Shown here one piece after another: positions 6,203-13,684 of a stretch of DNA of 16,706 bases. The notes beneath the pieces are model-generated. The model was given only the letters and a program-made list of their open reading frames with translations. It made no database searches and had not been told where the DNA came from. Both the position numbers and the translations under genes were made by a program. Position 1 is the first letter of the stretch, and each line of letters begins with the position of its first letter. The stretch covers positions 1 to 16,706 of the forward strand of contig JAEYHP010000118.1 in assembly GCA_023409435.1 (NCBI GenBank), read 5' to 3'. The DNA is from Bacillota bacterium. Its GTDB lineage: Bacteria > Bacillota > Clostridia > Christensenellales > CAG-138.

Positions 6203-7222
6203 TTAATAGACGGTCTTCCACTCGCCGATGTTATCGGGCGTGAAGGCGAACGGAGGCCCTAAGAGGACTTCGGTGCCGCCGTCGGCAGCCTTGGTAACCT
6301 TGTAATCGCCCAGGCGGCCAGCCTTGAAGGCGTCGCCTTCCGCACCGGTGATGGTCTTGTTGGCAAGCGCGTCTACGATGTAGCCGGTGAGGTAGCCCAA
6401 ATCAATGGGGTTCCAGAGGTACATGTAGGGGCAGACGCCCTGCTCGATGTACTCGGCCATTTCGGAGGGGAGGCCAAGGCCGGAGACCTTGATCTTATCG
6501 GACAGGCCCTGGTCGATAACGACCTTGGAGGCAGCCGCGATACCCACGGTGGTAGGCGCGATGATGCACTTGAGATCCGGGAAGCTCTGGATCAAGCCTT
6601 CGGTTTCAGAAACGGACTTGTCGCGGAGGTCGTCGCCGTAAGCGATCTTGACGAGCTCGAGATCGGCATACTTGGGATCGGTAAGGGCCTTTTCCATTTC
6701 CGCGATCCAGGCGTTCTGGTTGGCGGCCTGCGCGGTGGCGGAGAGGATGGCGAACTGGCCGGAACCGCCGGTGAGGTCAAACGCGGTCTCAACCAGGGTC
6801 TTGCCGATCTGCACGGTGTCGGCCTGGTTGGCGAACGTCTTGCGGCTGTTGGGGTTGGCGTTACTATCCACGGTCGCTACGGCGATGCCGGCGTCCATGG
6901 CCTTTTTCAGAGCATTCTCCAGCGCGTCATAATCGTTGGCCGCGATGGCGATACCGCTGACCTTCTGGGAAATGAGTTCCTGGATCATGGCGATCTGGTC
7001 CTCGGCGGTGGGGTTCGCGGGCGCTTTGATGATGCACTCTACGCCGATTTCCTTGCAAGCTTCTTCGAAGCCTGCGGCTTCCTTGTCATTGTAGGGGTTG
7101 CCGGTGTTCTTCACGATGATGGCGTACTTCTTCGCGCCACCCGCGCTGCCGCCAGCGGGCGAGCACGCAACCGCGGCGAACACCATGGCGAGTACCAGCA
7201 AGAAAGCGAGAACCTTTTTCAT
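6203..7222 (-). CDS. rhaS: Rhamnose ABC transporter substrate-binding lipoprotein (RhaS type)
   Basis: The 339-residue protein starts with a lipoprotein signal, MKKVLAFLLVLAMVFAAVAC, with Cys20 as the lipid-attachment residue, followed by a small Ser/Gly-rich linker. The mature part is a periplasmic-binding-protein type 1 fold (YAIIVKNTGNPYNDKEAAGF, then QELISQKVSGIAIAANDYDA). The stretches APTTVGIAAASKVV, VSGLGLPSEMAEYI and LWNPIDLGYLTGYI match the rhamnose-binding RhaS subgroup rather than ribose or autoinducer-2 binders, as I recall the family. It would capture L-rhamnose outside the membrane and hand it to the permeases encoded just upstream. AGGAGG lies 8 nt before the ATG. It is the last gene of the rha operon and is followed by a strong hairpin. 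Confidence 0.9.
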   Translation of the reverse strand: MKKVLAFLLVLAMVFAAVACSPAGGSAGGAKKYAIIVKNTGNPYNDKEAAGFEEACKEIGVECIIKAPANPTAEDQIAMIQELISQKVSGIAIAANDYDALENALKKAMDAGIAVATVDSNANPNSRKTFANQADTVQIGKTLVETAFDLTGGSGQFAILSATAQAANQNAWIAEMEKALTDPKYADLELVKIAYGDDLRDKSVSETEGLIQSFPDLKCIIAPTTVGIAAASKVVIDQGLSDKIKVSGLGLPSEMAEYIEQGVCPYMYLWNPIDLGYLTGYIVDALANKTITGAEGDAFKAGRLGDYKVTKAADGGTEVLLGPPFAFTPDNIGEWKTVY

Positions 7223-7292
7223 GAATGTTTCCTCCTGATGTTATTTATCACGCCATGCGGCGCGAAACATAATTCGTAGGTAAACGCCGAAA

Positions 7293-8309
7293 CTATTCCG
7301 GCTTGACGAGCGCGCGCTCCACGCTCTTTAAGTGCTGCCTGCGTTTGTAATTCTGCAGCAGTTCGGGGAGGGCAACCGCCAGCACCAACAGGCCGCCGAC
7401 CACCATCATAAGCACCTGCGCGTTGATGTTGATGAGCCCAAGGCCATAACGGATAAGGCCGACAATGAATATGGAGATGAGCACGCCGCCCATTCTTCCT
7501 TTGCCTCCCGCGGTGGAGACGCCGCCCAATACCACCATGGCGATCACGTCCATTTCGTACGCGATGGCGACGTTGGGGCGCGTGGAACCCATGCGGCTTG
7601 TCAAAAACAGCGCGGTAACTCCGGCCATAAGGCCGTTGAGCAGGAAGTTTATAAACACCACGCGGTCCACATCGATGCCGGAGAACCGGCAGGTCACCTT
7701 GTTCTTGCCCACGGCGTAAAGCATGCGGCCATAATTGGTCTTATGCATGACAAACGCGAATACCACGAATATCACCGCGAACACAACCAGCATGCAGGGG
7801 AAGGGACCGATCATGCCCCAGCCCAGGAAATCGAACCAGTCCGGGAAATTGCCGGAGGCCTGGTCCTCTAGGATAATGAGCGCGATGCCGCGGTATATGA
7901 TCTGGGTCGCGAGCGTCACGATCATGGGCGCAAGCTCTTTGAATTTATTGAGCAGGAAGCCGTTAAACGCGCCGCAGAGAGCGCCAGTCAAGAGACAGAT
8001 GACGATCGCAAGCCCCATGGGCACGCCCGCGTTGAACGAGACAGCCATGACCACGGAGGAAAGCGCCACGATGGAAGCGACGGAGATATCAATATACCCC
8101 GTTACAATGATGAACGCCATGGACATGGCTAAAAAGCCTTTGTCCAGGAACCCGTTGGTGGCGTCGAGCATCTGGCCGAGCTGGTAATACGGGGAAATCA
8201 GCGCGTTCATGATGTTGATGATGATGAATATGCCTAATAGCATCCACTCCCAGCCGTAGCTGCGGAGGCTTTTGTTAAGCGAGAGGGCGCCTGACGCTTT
8301 GTTTTCCAT
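7293..8309 (-). CDS. rhaQ: Rhamnose ABC transporter permease (RhaQ-like, BPD_transp_2)
   Basis: The 338-residue membrane protein of the RbsC/AraH permease family has about eight to ten hydrophobic segments. The hallmark TGYIDISVAS lies at 70-79 and the cytoplasmic coupling loop LGGVSTAGGKGRMGG at about 261-275. The N-terminus MENKASGALSLNKSLRSYGW is short and cytoplasmic. The ATG at 8309 overlaps the upstream permease stop by one base (TAATG) and has AGGAGG eight bases before it, so the two permeases are translationally coupled and probably pair as a heterodimer. A longer in-frame reading to 8534 lies within the neighbouring gene and is rejected. The P versus Q name follows rhizobial gene order and is tentative. 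Confidence 0.88.
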   Translation of the reverse strand: MENKASGALSLNKSLRSYGWEWMLLGIFIIINIMNALISPYYQLGQMLDATNGFLDKGFLAMSMAFIIVTGYIDISVASIVALSSVVMAVSFNAGVPMGLAIVICLLTGALCGAFNGFLLNKFKELAPMIVTLATQIIYRGIALIILEDQASGNFPDWFDFLGWGMIGPFPCMLVVFAVIFVVFAFVMHKTNYGRMLYAVGKNKVTCRFSGIDVDRVVFINFLLNGLMAGVTALFLTSRMGSTRPNVAIAYEMDVIAMVVLGGVSTAGGKGRMGGVLISIFIVGLIRYGLGLININAQVLMMVVGGLLVLAVALPELLQNYKRRQHLKSVERALVKPE

Positions 8310-9304
8310 TAGAGTTTCCTCCTTACAAGCGTTTGCCATTCCGCCCTGCGTTTGACGAGGGTATTGAGTACGACGGCGCCGAGTATGATGGTGCCCTGAA
8401 TGGCGTTCTTGGAAAATTCCGAAATATTGATGAGCGGCAGCGCGTTGTTGATGATGCCTATGAGCAAAGAGCCCAGCAGCACGCCTATCGCCTTGCCGGA
8501 GCCGCCGGAGATGGATACGCCGCCGATGACGCACGCCGCAATGATGTTGACCTCATACCCCGTTGCGGTATCGGGCTGTGCGGACGCGAATTTAGAAACC
8601 CACAGCACACCGGCAAGACCCGCTAAACCGCCCATGATGGTATAGGCGAGCCACTTGGTGGAGCCTGCGCTGATACCGGATATGCGCGCCGCCTCCACAT
8701 TGGAGCCTACCGCGTAAAACCTGCGGCCGGTGCGCGTATACCCGAGGAAGTACATGGCAACGAGGAACACCGCAAACGCGATGAGCACAAGGTTGTTGAT
8801 GCCAAGGAAGCTGCCTGTGGCCATGTTCTTGAACTGCGTGCTCATCTGGTGCGCGCTGACCCACTGGCCGCCGGAAATCAGGAACACCGCGCCGCGGTAT
8901 ACATAGCACATGCCGAGAGACGCGATGATGGGAAGCACGTTTACTTTGGCCACCAGCACGCCCACGATTGCGCCGCATACGATACCCGCGGCGATGCCTT
9001 CGAGCACCGCGATGACCGGGCTTAACTCCGGCACGTTTTTGATGTGTAGCGCCACCACCATGCCGGTCAGCGCGATGGTAGCGCCTATGGAAAGATCGAT
9101 GCCTTCGGTAAGTATGACCACCATCATGCCGATGGAAAGTATGATGATGATAGCCGTATTCGTGAGAAGGTTATCTATGTTCTTGGGCGTCAGGAAGCTG
9201 GGGTTCAGCACCTGTACGATGACGCACAGCGCGATAATGAACAGCACCAGTCCCAACTCGCGGAAGCTGCCTATCCCTCTTTTTTTCAGCTTTGTTTCGT
9301 TCAT
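8309..9304 (-). CDS. rhaP: Rhamnose ABC transporter permease (RhaP-like, BPD_transp_2)
   Basis: The 331-residue membrane protein of the RbsC family has about eight to ten hydrophobic segments. It shows the hallmark TEGIDLSIGATIALTG (66-81) and the coupling loop GGVSISGGSGKAIG (261-274). The start at 9304 (MNETKLKKRG) is chosen because AGGGAGGA lies 3-4 nt upstream; the reading extended to 9361 only covers the upstream ATPase gene's end. It begins 10 nt after the ATPase stop and ends overlapping the second permease, so it is a core gene of the transporter operon. Sugar specificity is inferred from the adjacent RhaS-type binding protein, rhaA and rhaM, not from the permease itself. Confidence 0.88.
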   Translation of the reverse strand: MNETKLKKRGIGSFRELGLVLFIIALCVIVQVLNPSFLTPKNIDNLLTNTAIIIILSIGMMVVILTEGIDLSIGATIALTGMVVALHIKNVPELSPVIAVLEGIAAGIVCGAIVGVLVAKVNVLPIIASLGMCYVYRGAVFLISGGQWVSAHQMSTQFKNMATGSFLGINNLVLIAFAVFLVAMYFLGYTRTGRRFYAVGSNVEAARISGISAGSTKWLAYTIMGGLAGLAGVLWVSKFASAQPDTATGYEVNIIAACVIGGVSISGGSGKAIGVLLGSLLIGIINNALPLINISEFSKNAIQGTIILGAVVLNTLVKRRAEWQTLVRRKL

Positions 9305-9314
9305 ATTTCCTCCC

Positions 9315-10826
9315 TTAAACGGCTCTGTCCCGTTTGCCGGGAGCCACCATGGCCGCCTCAAGTATGGCCTCCTGCGTGGTCTCGCTTGTGTTGAGGGTGC
9401 AGGTCACCCTGCCCTCGCGCATGACCACGACCCGGTCGCTCATGCCCAGCACCTCCGGCATTTCGGAGGAAACCATGATGATGCCAATGCCCTGCGCGCT
9501 CAGTTCGCGCATGATTTCGTATATGGCGTATTTCGCGCCGACGTCCACGCCCTTGGTGGGCTCGTCAAGCAATATCACCTTGAGTTCGGACGCCAGGAGC
9601 TTTGCCACGATAACCTTCTGCTGGTTGCCGCCCGAAAGCGAGCTTGCAAGGTCCTCTATGCCCTGCGCCTTGACGTGTACGAGCTTCGTTAAGCGGTTCG
9701 CCGTTTCCTCTTCGCGCCGGATGCTTAAGATACCGTTGGTGGAATGCTGCCTGAGCGTGCCCAGCGTGATGTTTTTGCCGATGGACCAATCGAGGATCAG
9801 GCCCTGCTTCTGCCTGTCTTCGGGCAAGTAGCCGATGCCTAAGTCCATGGCGTGGCGGGGGGACCTGATTTTGACCTTTTTGCCGTGCAGATAGATGTGC
9901 CCGGCATCATACGGCCAGAAACCAAATATCGCCTCGCAGACCTCGCTGCGTCCGGCGCCCACGAGGCCCGAAATGGCTATGATCTCACCCGCGCGCACAT
10001 CAAAGCTGATATCGGCGAAATAGCCGGTCTTATGCAAGCCCTCCACGCGCAGGATTTCTTCGCCTACCGTATTGACTTTAGGCGGGTACATCTGCTTTAG
10101 TTCGCGGCCCACCATGGCGTATATGAGCTTTTCGTTGCTGATTTCGTTGACTTCCCAGTCCCCGATATACTTCGAATCCCGGAACACCGTCACGCGGTCC
10201 GCCACGCGGTACATATCCTCAAAGCGGTGGGAGATGAATATGATCCCCTTGCCCTCGGATTTTAGCTGCAGCGTGATGCGGTAAAGCTCCTCGCTTTCGC
10301 GCTTGGTGAGCGCGGCCGTAGGTTCGTCCATGATGATGATGCGGGCGTTGATGGAAAGCGCCTTCGCAATCTCCACGATCTGCTGCTGCGCAACCGAAAG
10401 CTCGCCCATTGTGGTGCGCGGGTCGATATCCGAGCCAAGCTGCTTCAAAAAGCCTTCGGCCAGGCTGTGCATCCGCTTCCAGTCAATGCGCTTGGTTTTT
10501 TCGTGGATCAGCTCGTGGCCCACGAATATGTTTTCCGTAACGGAAAGGTCAGGGTAACAGGTCACATGCTGATAGATCGCGGCGATACCCTGCGCCGTCG
10601 CCTCCTTGGGATCGCTGAAGGAGACGGGCTTGCCATCCAATATGATTTCGCCGCAGTCCGGCTTATGCACGCCTGTGATCACCTTGATGAACGTGGATTT
10701 CCCCGCTCCGTTTTCGCCCATCAGCGCGTGAATCTCACCGGACTTGAGGCGGAAATGGACGTTGTCCAGCGCCTTTACGCCCGGAAAAGTTTTTGAGATC
10801 CCCTGCAGTTCCAGCAGGTATTCCAT
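9315..10826 (-). CDS. rhaT: Sugar ABC transporter ATP-binding protein, RbsA-type tandem ATPase (RhaT-like)
   Basis: The 503-residue protein has two fused nucleotide-binding domains, as in RbsA, MglA and AraG. The first has Walker A GENGAGKST (37-45), a modified signature LSVAQQQ (143-149) and Walker B IIIMDEPT (163-170). The second has a degenerate Walker A GLVGAGRSE (287-295, Arg for Lys, usual in this family), signature LSGGNQQK (397-404) and Walker B VILLDEPT (417-424). It would energise L-rhamnose import with the two permeases. The ATG at 10826 is chosen over a GTG at 10844 because AGGAGG lies 5-6 nt before it. The gene starts 29 nt after rhaA, behind a small hairpin. Rhizobial RhaT (ATPase) should not be confused with the E. 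coli RhaT symporter. Confidence 0.9.
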   Translation of the reverse strand: MEYLLELQGISKTFPGVKALDNVHFRLKSGEIHALMGENGAGKSTFIKVITGVHKPDCGEIILDGKPVSFSDPKEATAQGIAAIYQHVTCYPDLSVTENIFVGHELIHEKTKRIDWKRMHSLAEGFLKQLGSDIDPRTTMGELSVAQQQIVEIAKALSINARIIIMDEPTAALTKRESEELYRITLQLKSEGKGIIFISHRFEDMYRVADRVTVFRDSKYIGDWEVNEISNEKLIYAMVGRELKQMYPPKVNTVGEEILRVEGLHKTGYFADISFDVRAGEIIAISGLVGAGRSEVCEAIFGFWPYDAGHIYLHGKKVKIRSPRHAMDLGIGYLPEDRQKQGLILDWSIGKNITLGTLRQHSTNGILSIRREEETANRLTKLVHVKAQGIEDLASSLSGGNQQKVIVAKLLASELKVILLDEPTKGVDVGAKYAIYEIMRELSAQGIGIIMVSSEMPEVLGMSDRVVVMREGRVTCTLNTSETTQEAILEAAMVAPGKRDRAV

Positions 10827-10844
10827 GCTTTCCTCCTGTTCCAC

Positions 10845-10867
10845 GCAAAGCGTATTTAACGCTTTGC
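10845..10867 (-). promoter_or_regulatory. Intercistronic hairpin enclosing the rhaA stop codon
   Basis: GCAAAGCGT (10845-10853) and ACGCTTTGC (10859-10867) form a perfect 9-bp stem with a 5-nt loop. The rhaA TAA stop (10856-10858) lies in that loop, and the ribosome site of the ATPase gene follows the stem directly. Terminating ribosomes would melt it. It lacks a T-run and so is not a terminator. Confidence 0.5.
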
Positions 10868-12115
10868 AAGTACCCCGCGCTCGTAAGCGCCGATTTTCTC
10901 AATCATGTCCTCTCCCACGGACTTGCCGCGGGTCATGCAATAATAGTCCCACACCGCGCCAAAGGGCAGCGTTCTTCTTTCTTCCTGCAGCGCGAGGCGC
11001 TTGCCGTAATCGCCTTCCGCTTCCGCAGTGCGGATGGCCCCGATGGGCGCAAGCGCAGCGTTCAATATCGCTTTTCTGGCGTTGCGCATGCCCACCGCCC
11101 ATGCCGCAATGCGGTTGATGGACGCGTCGAAATAGTCAAGCCCTATGAACACGCGGTTTTCAAAGCCGTTCAATAGGATTTCGTCCATGATGCGCTGCAA
11201 TTCGTCGTCAAATACGATGACATGGTCGCTGTCCCAGCGCACGCCGCGGCTTACGTGCAGCAGCACGTTGTCAAGGAAACTCAGCACCGCGGAAAGCTTG
11301 GCGCTGATGACCTCGGTGGGATGAAAATGCCCGGCGTCGAGCGTGTACGCCTTTTTGCGGGTCAGCGCGTAGGCAAGCGCGTACTCGTGGCTCGCCACGG
11401 TGTAGCTTTCCACCCCCATGCCGAAGAGCTTGCTTTCAATGGAGCAGGGGACCAGCTTTTCATCTATGGCGGGCGCGAATATTTCATCCAGCGATTTTGT
11501 CATGAGGACCCGCGGAGCCAAAGTATCCGCGCAGACGTCCTTATAGCCGTCCGGCATCCAGAAGTTGATGGCGCAGGGTTTCTCAAGCTGCTTCGCCATC
11601 TCGTAGCCGATCTCGCGGCAGCGCTTGCCGTGCTCCACCCAGAAGCGGCGCACGCTTTCGTTGCGGCTTGAAAGGGAAAAATTGTCGTCCATCATGGGGT
11701 GGGAGAAGAACGTGGGGTTAAAATCCAGCCCCATGCCTCTTTCTTTCGCCCAGTCCACCCAGTTCTGGAATTCCGCTATGGTATACGCGTCCCTGTCCAC
11801 CGCTTTGCCGCCTTTTTCGGCGTAGGAGGCGTGCAGGTTCAGCTTGGTTTCGCCCGGTATAAACGTAAGCGCAGCCTGAATATCCTGCCTGAGTTCCTCC
11901 GGCGTGCGGGCGCGGCCGGGATAATTACCGGTGGTGGCGATGCCGCCCGTCAATTCCCCCACGCCGTCAAAGCCGATCACGTCGTCCCCCTGCCAGCAAT
12001 GCATGGAAACCGGAACGGCGTCCGCGCGTAAAATTGCAGCGTCAACATCCACGCCCTGCGCCGCATATTGTTCCTTTGCGTACGCAAAGCCCTGTAATAT
12101 CCTGTTCTCGTTCAT
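10856..12115 (-). CDS. rhaA: L-rhamnose isomerase
   Basis: The 419-residue enzyme interconverts L-rhamnose and L-rhamnulose, the first intracellular catabolic step. The length matches E. coli RhaA. Metal-site residues recalled from the E. coli enzyme are present at a constant offset of seven: Glu227 (CSIESKLFG), Asp260 and His263 (TLDAGHFHPTE), His287 (LLHVSRG), Asp295 and Asp297 (VRWDSDH) and Asp327 (IGLDYFDASINR). The N-terminal block PVSMHCWQGDDVIGFD is also typical. The start at 12115 gives MNENRILQGFAYAKEQYA with an AAAGGG site about 9 nt upstream. It lies 38 nt after rhaM and 29 nt before the ATPase gene, all in one operon. Nothing in it looks broken. Confidence 0.96.
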   Translation of the reverse strand: MNENRILQGFAYAKEQYAAQGVDVDAAILRADAVPVSMHCWQGDDVIGFDGVGELTGGIATTGNYPGRARTPEELRQDIQAALTFIPGETKLNLHASYAEKGGKAVDRDAYTIAEFQNWVDWAKERGMGLDFNPTFFSHPMMDDNFSLSSRNESVRRFWVEHGKRCREIGYEMAKQLEKPCAINFWMPDGYKDVCADTLAPRVLMTKSLDEIFAPAIDEKLVPCSIESKLFGMGVESYTVASHEYALAYALTRKKAYTLDAGHFHPTEVISAKLSAVLSFLDNVLLHVSRGVRWDSDHVIVFDDELQRIMDEILLNGFENRVFIGLDYFDASINRIAAWAVGMRNARKAILNAALAPIGAIRTAEAEGDYGKRLALQEERRTLPFGAVWDYYCMTRGKSVGEDMIEKIGAYERGVLAKR

Positions 12116-12153
12116 AAACTTACCCTTTCCAAAGTCAAATCCGATTGAAGAAG

Positions 12154-12468
12154 TTAGCCGTGAAAAAAGACCTGCCTTAACTGCACCGCGGTGCCGGTGT
12201 TCGAGTCAATCTCCATGACCATGACTTCCTTCATATATTCGTTCCATTTGTCAACCACCGGGCTTGTGGCCTGGACTTTAGCCGCATGCTCCACGTTGTC
12301 GCACTCGTAATAGCCGAAGAGTTCCTCTCCCGTCGTCCATATGGTGTAGTTTCGAATTCCCGCCTCATTGAGCACCGCAGTCATTCCCGGCCAAATTTCA
12401 TCGTGCCGACGGACGTATTCACTAAGCTTGCCGGGGAGTACCCGCGCCTTCCATGCAAACCGTTCCAT
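12154..12468 (-). CDS. rhaM: L-rhamnose mutarotase
   Basis: The 104-residue protein has the same length as E. coli RhaM and interconverts the alpha and beta anomers of L-rhamnose, supplying the form used by the isomerase. It carries the catalytic-type His22 in YVRRHDEIWPG, the core NYTIWTTGEELFGYYE and the conserved end VDKWNEYMKEVM...LRQVFFHG. AAGGAG lies about 9 nt before the ATG at 12468. It is the first gene of the rha operon, facing the divergent AraC regulator. The leader contains four CTATGC/GCATAG motifs, one of them between the ribosome site and the start codon. Confidence 0.94.
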   Translation of the reverse strand: MERFAWKARVLPGKLSEYVRRHDEIWPGMTAVLNEAGIRNYTIWTTGEELFGYYECDNVEHAAKVQATSPVVDKWNEYMKEVMVMEIDSNTGTAVQLRQVFFHG

Positions 12469-12470
12469 AC

Positions 12471-12528
12471 CTATGCTCCTTTTCGATCGACAACACTATT
12501 TTGCTATGCCTTATGGCATAGCCTATGC
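12471..12528. promoter_or_regulatory. Cluster of CTATGC/GCATAG motifs upstream of rhaM (candidate operators)
   Basis: The hexamer occurs at 12471-12476, 12504-12509, 12516-12521 (inverted) and 12523-12528. The middle copies build a 20-bp palindrome with perfect 8-bp arms, GCTATGCC-TTAT-GGCATAGC (12503-12522), overlapping a second one, GCATAG-C-CTATGC (12516-12528). This lies between the divergent AraC regulator and the rha operon. No consensus -35/-10 pair is visible for the rha operon, which suits an activator-dependent promoter. Binding by the AraC protein is inferred. Confidence 0.5.
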
Positions 12529-12572
12529 TGTGATTTGCTCTTAAAAAACTCTGAGCCCGGGCAACGCCCCCG

Positions 12573-12593
12573 GTTACCAAAATAGAAAGTTAC
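12573..12593. promoter_or_regulatory. GTTAC direct repeats, possible AraC-type half-sites
   Basis: GTTAC occurs at 12573-12577 and again at 12589-12593, 16 bp apart in the same orientation, close to the spacing AraC-family dimers use. Nearby, a GCCCC/GGGGC stem surrounds 12594-12610. The motif is short, so chance is a real possibility. Confidence 0.25.
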
Positions 12594-12624
12594 GCCCCGC
12601 AAATGGGGCCTTAGTAATATGATA

Positions 12625-12653
12625 TTGCACACTGTTTCAAGCTTCTTTATAAT
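12625..12653 (+). promoter_or_regulatory. Promoter of the AraC-family regulator gene
   Basis: TTGCAC (12625-12630) is followed after exactly 17 nt by a perfect TATAAT (12648-12653). The leader to the ATG at 12732 would be about 72 nt. This is the best promoter match in the divergent region. A TTGACA at 12714 abuts the ribosome site and is too close to the start to serve as a -35 box for this gene. Confidence 0.7.
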
Positions 12654-12731
12654 GATTATATCGCTGCATTGGGACAATTTCATCCCCCTATGTTGTGTAT
12701 TTATCACAGAATGTTGACAAAGGAGGCTCGC

Positions 12732-13616
12732 ATGGCGGACGTCAAACTCAGCTACCAGCTGGATCTGGAACCGGAATCGATATGGCTTACCGTAACGCCG
12801 GGCACGGCCATCAAGGGTTCGGTGGCGTACGTGCAGGAATTGGGGGATTTTATCGCGCACGACAGGTACTATACCCGCCGCGAGGACCTTGCGTCATTCC
12901 TGATCAAATGTACGCTGAGCGGGGAAGGCGTGCTGGAGTACAACGATGAAAAATACACGGTGGAGCCCAACCAGATATTCTGGATCGACTGCGCGAAACC
13001 GCAGTATTACTACACCTCCCCCCGCACAAAGGAATGGCGGGTCTTATGGGTGCACTTTTACGGCGCGACGAGCGCGCGCTATTACGAGCTGTTTCTGCAG
13101 CAAAACAACGGCAGCCCCGTCGCTACCCTGCCGCCTGCGAACGGCGTCACCGCCGCCATCCGCTCGCTGATTTCGCTCTACCGTTCGGGAGAGAACAGCG
13201 TCTCCTCGGATATCCGCGCTTCGGGTTTGCTCACCGTGATCATGGTGGAATGCATCAGCGCCGCGCTCACCGAGCGCGCGTTCTCCGGCGTGCCGGACTG
13301 CGTGCAGCAGGCGCGCGCGTATTTATTAGACCATTACAACGAGCGCATCACGTTAGACGACCTTGCCCGCCGCTATTCCATCAACAAATATTACTTTCAG
13401 AAGCTCTTTAAGCGCCACACCGGCTTTACGCCCAACGAATACCTGATCCTCTCCCGGCTCAACCACGCCAAGGAGTATCTGCGCACCGGCAACCGCTCCG
13501 TCGCCGAAATCGCAAGCGAGGTGGGCGTGGATAACCCGAGCCACTTTATCAACCTGTTTAAAAAGCACGAAGGCATCACGCCCAATGCGTACCGGCAGAG
13601 CTGGTACAGGCCGTAA
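12732..13616 (+). CDS. AraC family transcriptional regulator, probable rhamnose-operon activator
   Basis: The 294-residue protein has an N-terminal cupin-like sensor half (residues about 20-110, including GEGVLEYNDEKYTVEPNQIF and WIDCAKPQYYYTS) and a C-terminal double helix-turn-helix. The first is at about 207-228 (TLDDLARRYSINKYYFQKLF) and the second at about 257-278 (SVAEIASEVGVDNPSHFINL). This layout is that of sugar-responsive AraC activators such as RhaS/RhaR. The ATG at 12732 is chosen because AAAGGAGG lies five bases upstream; in-frame readings to 12669 lack a site. It is divergent from rhaM across a 263-nt region with candidate operators, so L-rhamnose is the likely ligand. The ligand is inferred from position, not from residues. 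Confidence 0.92.
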   Translation: MADVKLSYQLDLEPESIWLTVTPGTAIKGSVAYVQELGDFIAHDRYYTRREDLASFLIKCTLSGEGVLEYNDEKYTVEPNQIFWIDCAKPQYYYTSPRTKEWRVLWVHFYGATSARYYELFLQQNNGSPVATLPPANGVTAAIRSLISLYRSGENSVSSDIRASGLLTVIMVECISAALTERAFSGVPDCVQQARAYLLDHYNERITLDDLARRYSINKYYFQKLFKRHTGFTPNEYLILSRLNHAKEYLRTGNRSVAEIASEVGVDNPSHFINLFKKHEGITPNAYRQSWYRP

Positions 13617-13628
13617 TTGTCTATATAG

Positions 13629-13663
13629 AAAGGGTCTTGCTTTCGTAAGCAAGACCCTTTTTA
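13629..13663. terminator. Bidirectional intrinsic terminator between convergent genes
   Basis: Perfect 14-bp arms, AAAGGGTCTTGCTT (13629-13642) and AAGCAAGACCCTTT (13647-13660), enclose a TCGT loop. T-runs continue past the stem on the plus strand, and the A-run at its left gives T on the minus strand. It lies 12 nt after the AraC gene stop and 22 nt after the stop of the convergent amidotransferase gene, so it can serve both. Confidence 0.85.
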
Positions 13664-13684
13664 CTCAAGACTTTTCTATTCGTG

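Noticed and set aside
7223..7292. CGCC/GGCG stem between the second permease and rhaS as an attenuator
   Set aside because: The stem is only 4-5 bp with no T-run, too weak to claim.
12714..12719. TTGACA just ahead of the AraC gene as a -35 box
   Set aside because: It touches the ribosome site, so transcription would start inside the coding region; TTGCAC-17-TATAAT upstream is far better.
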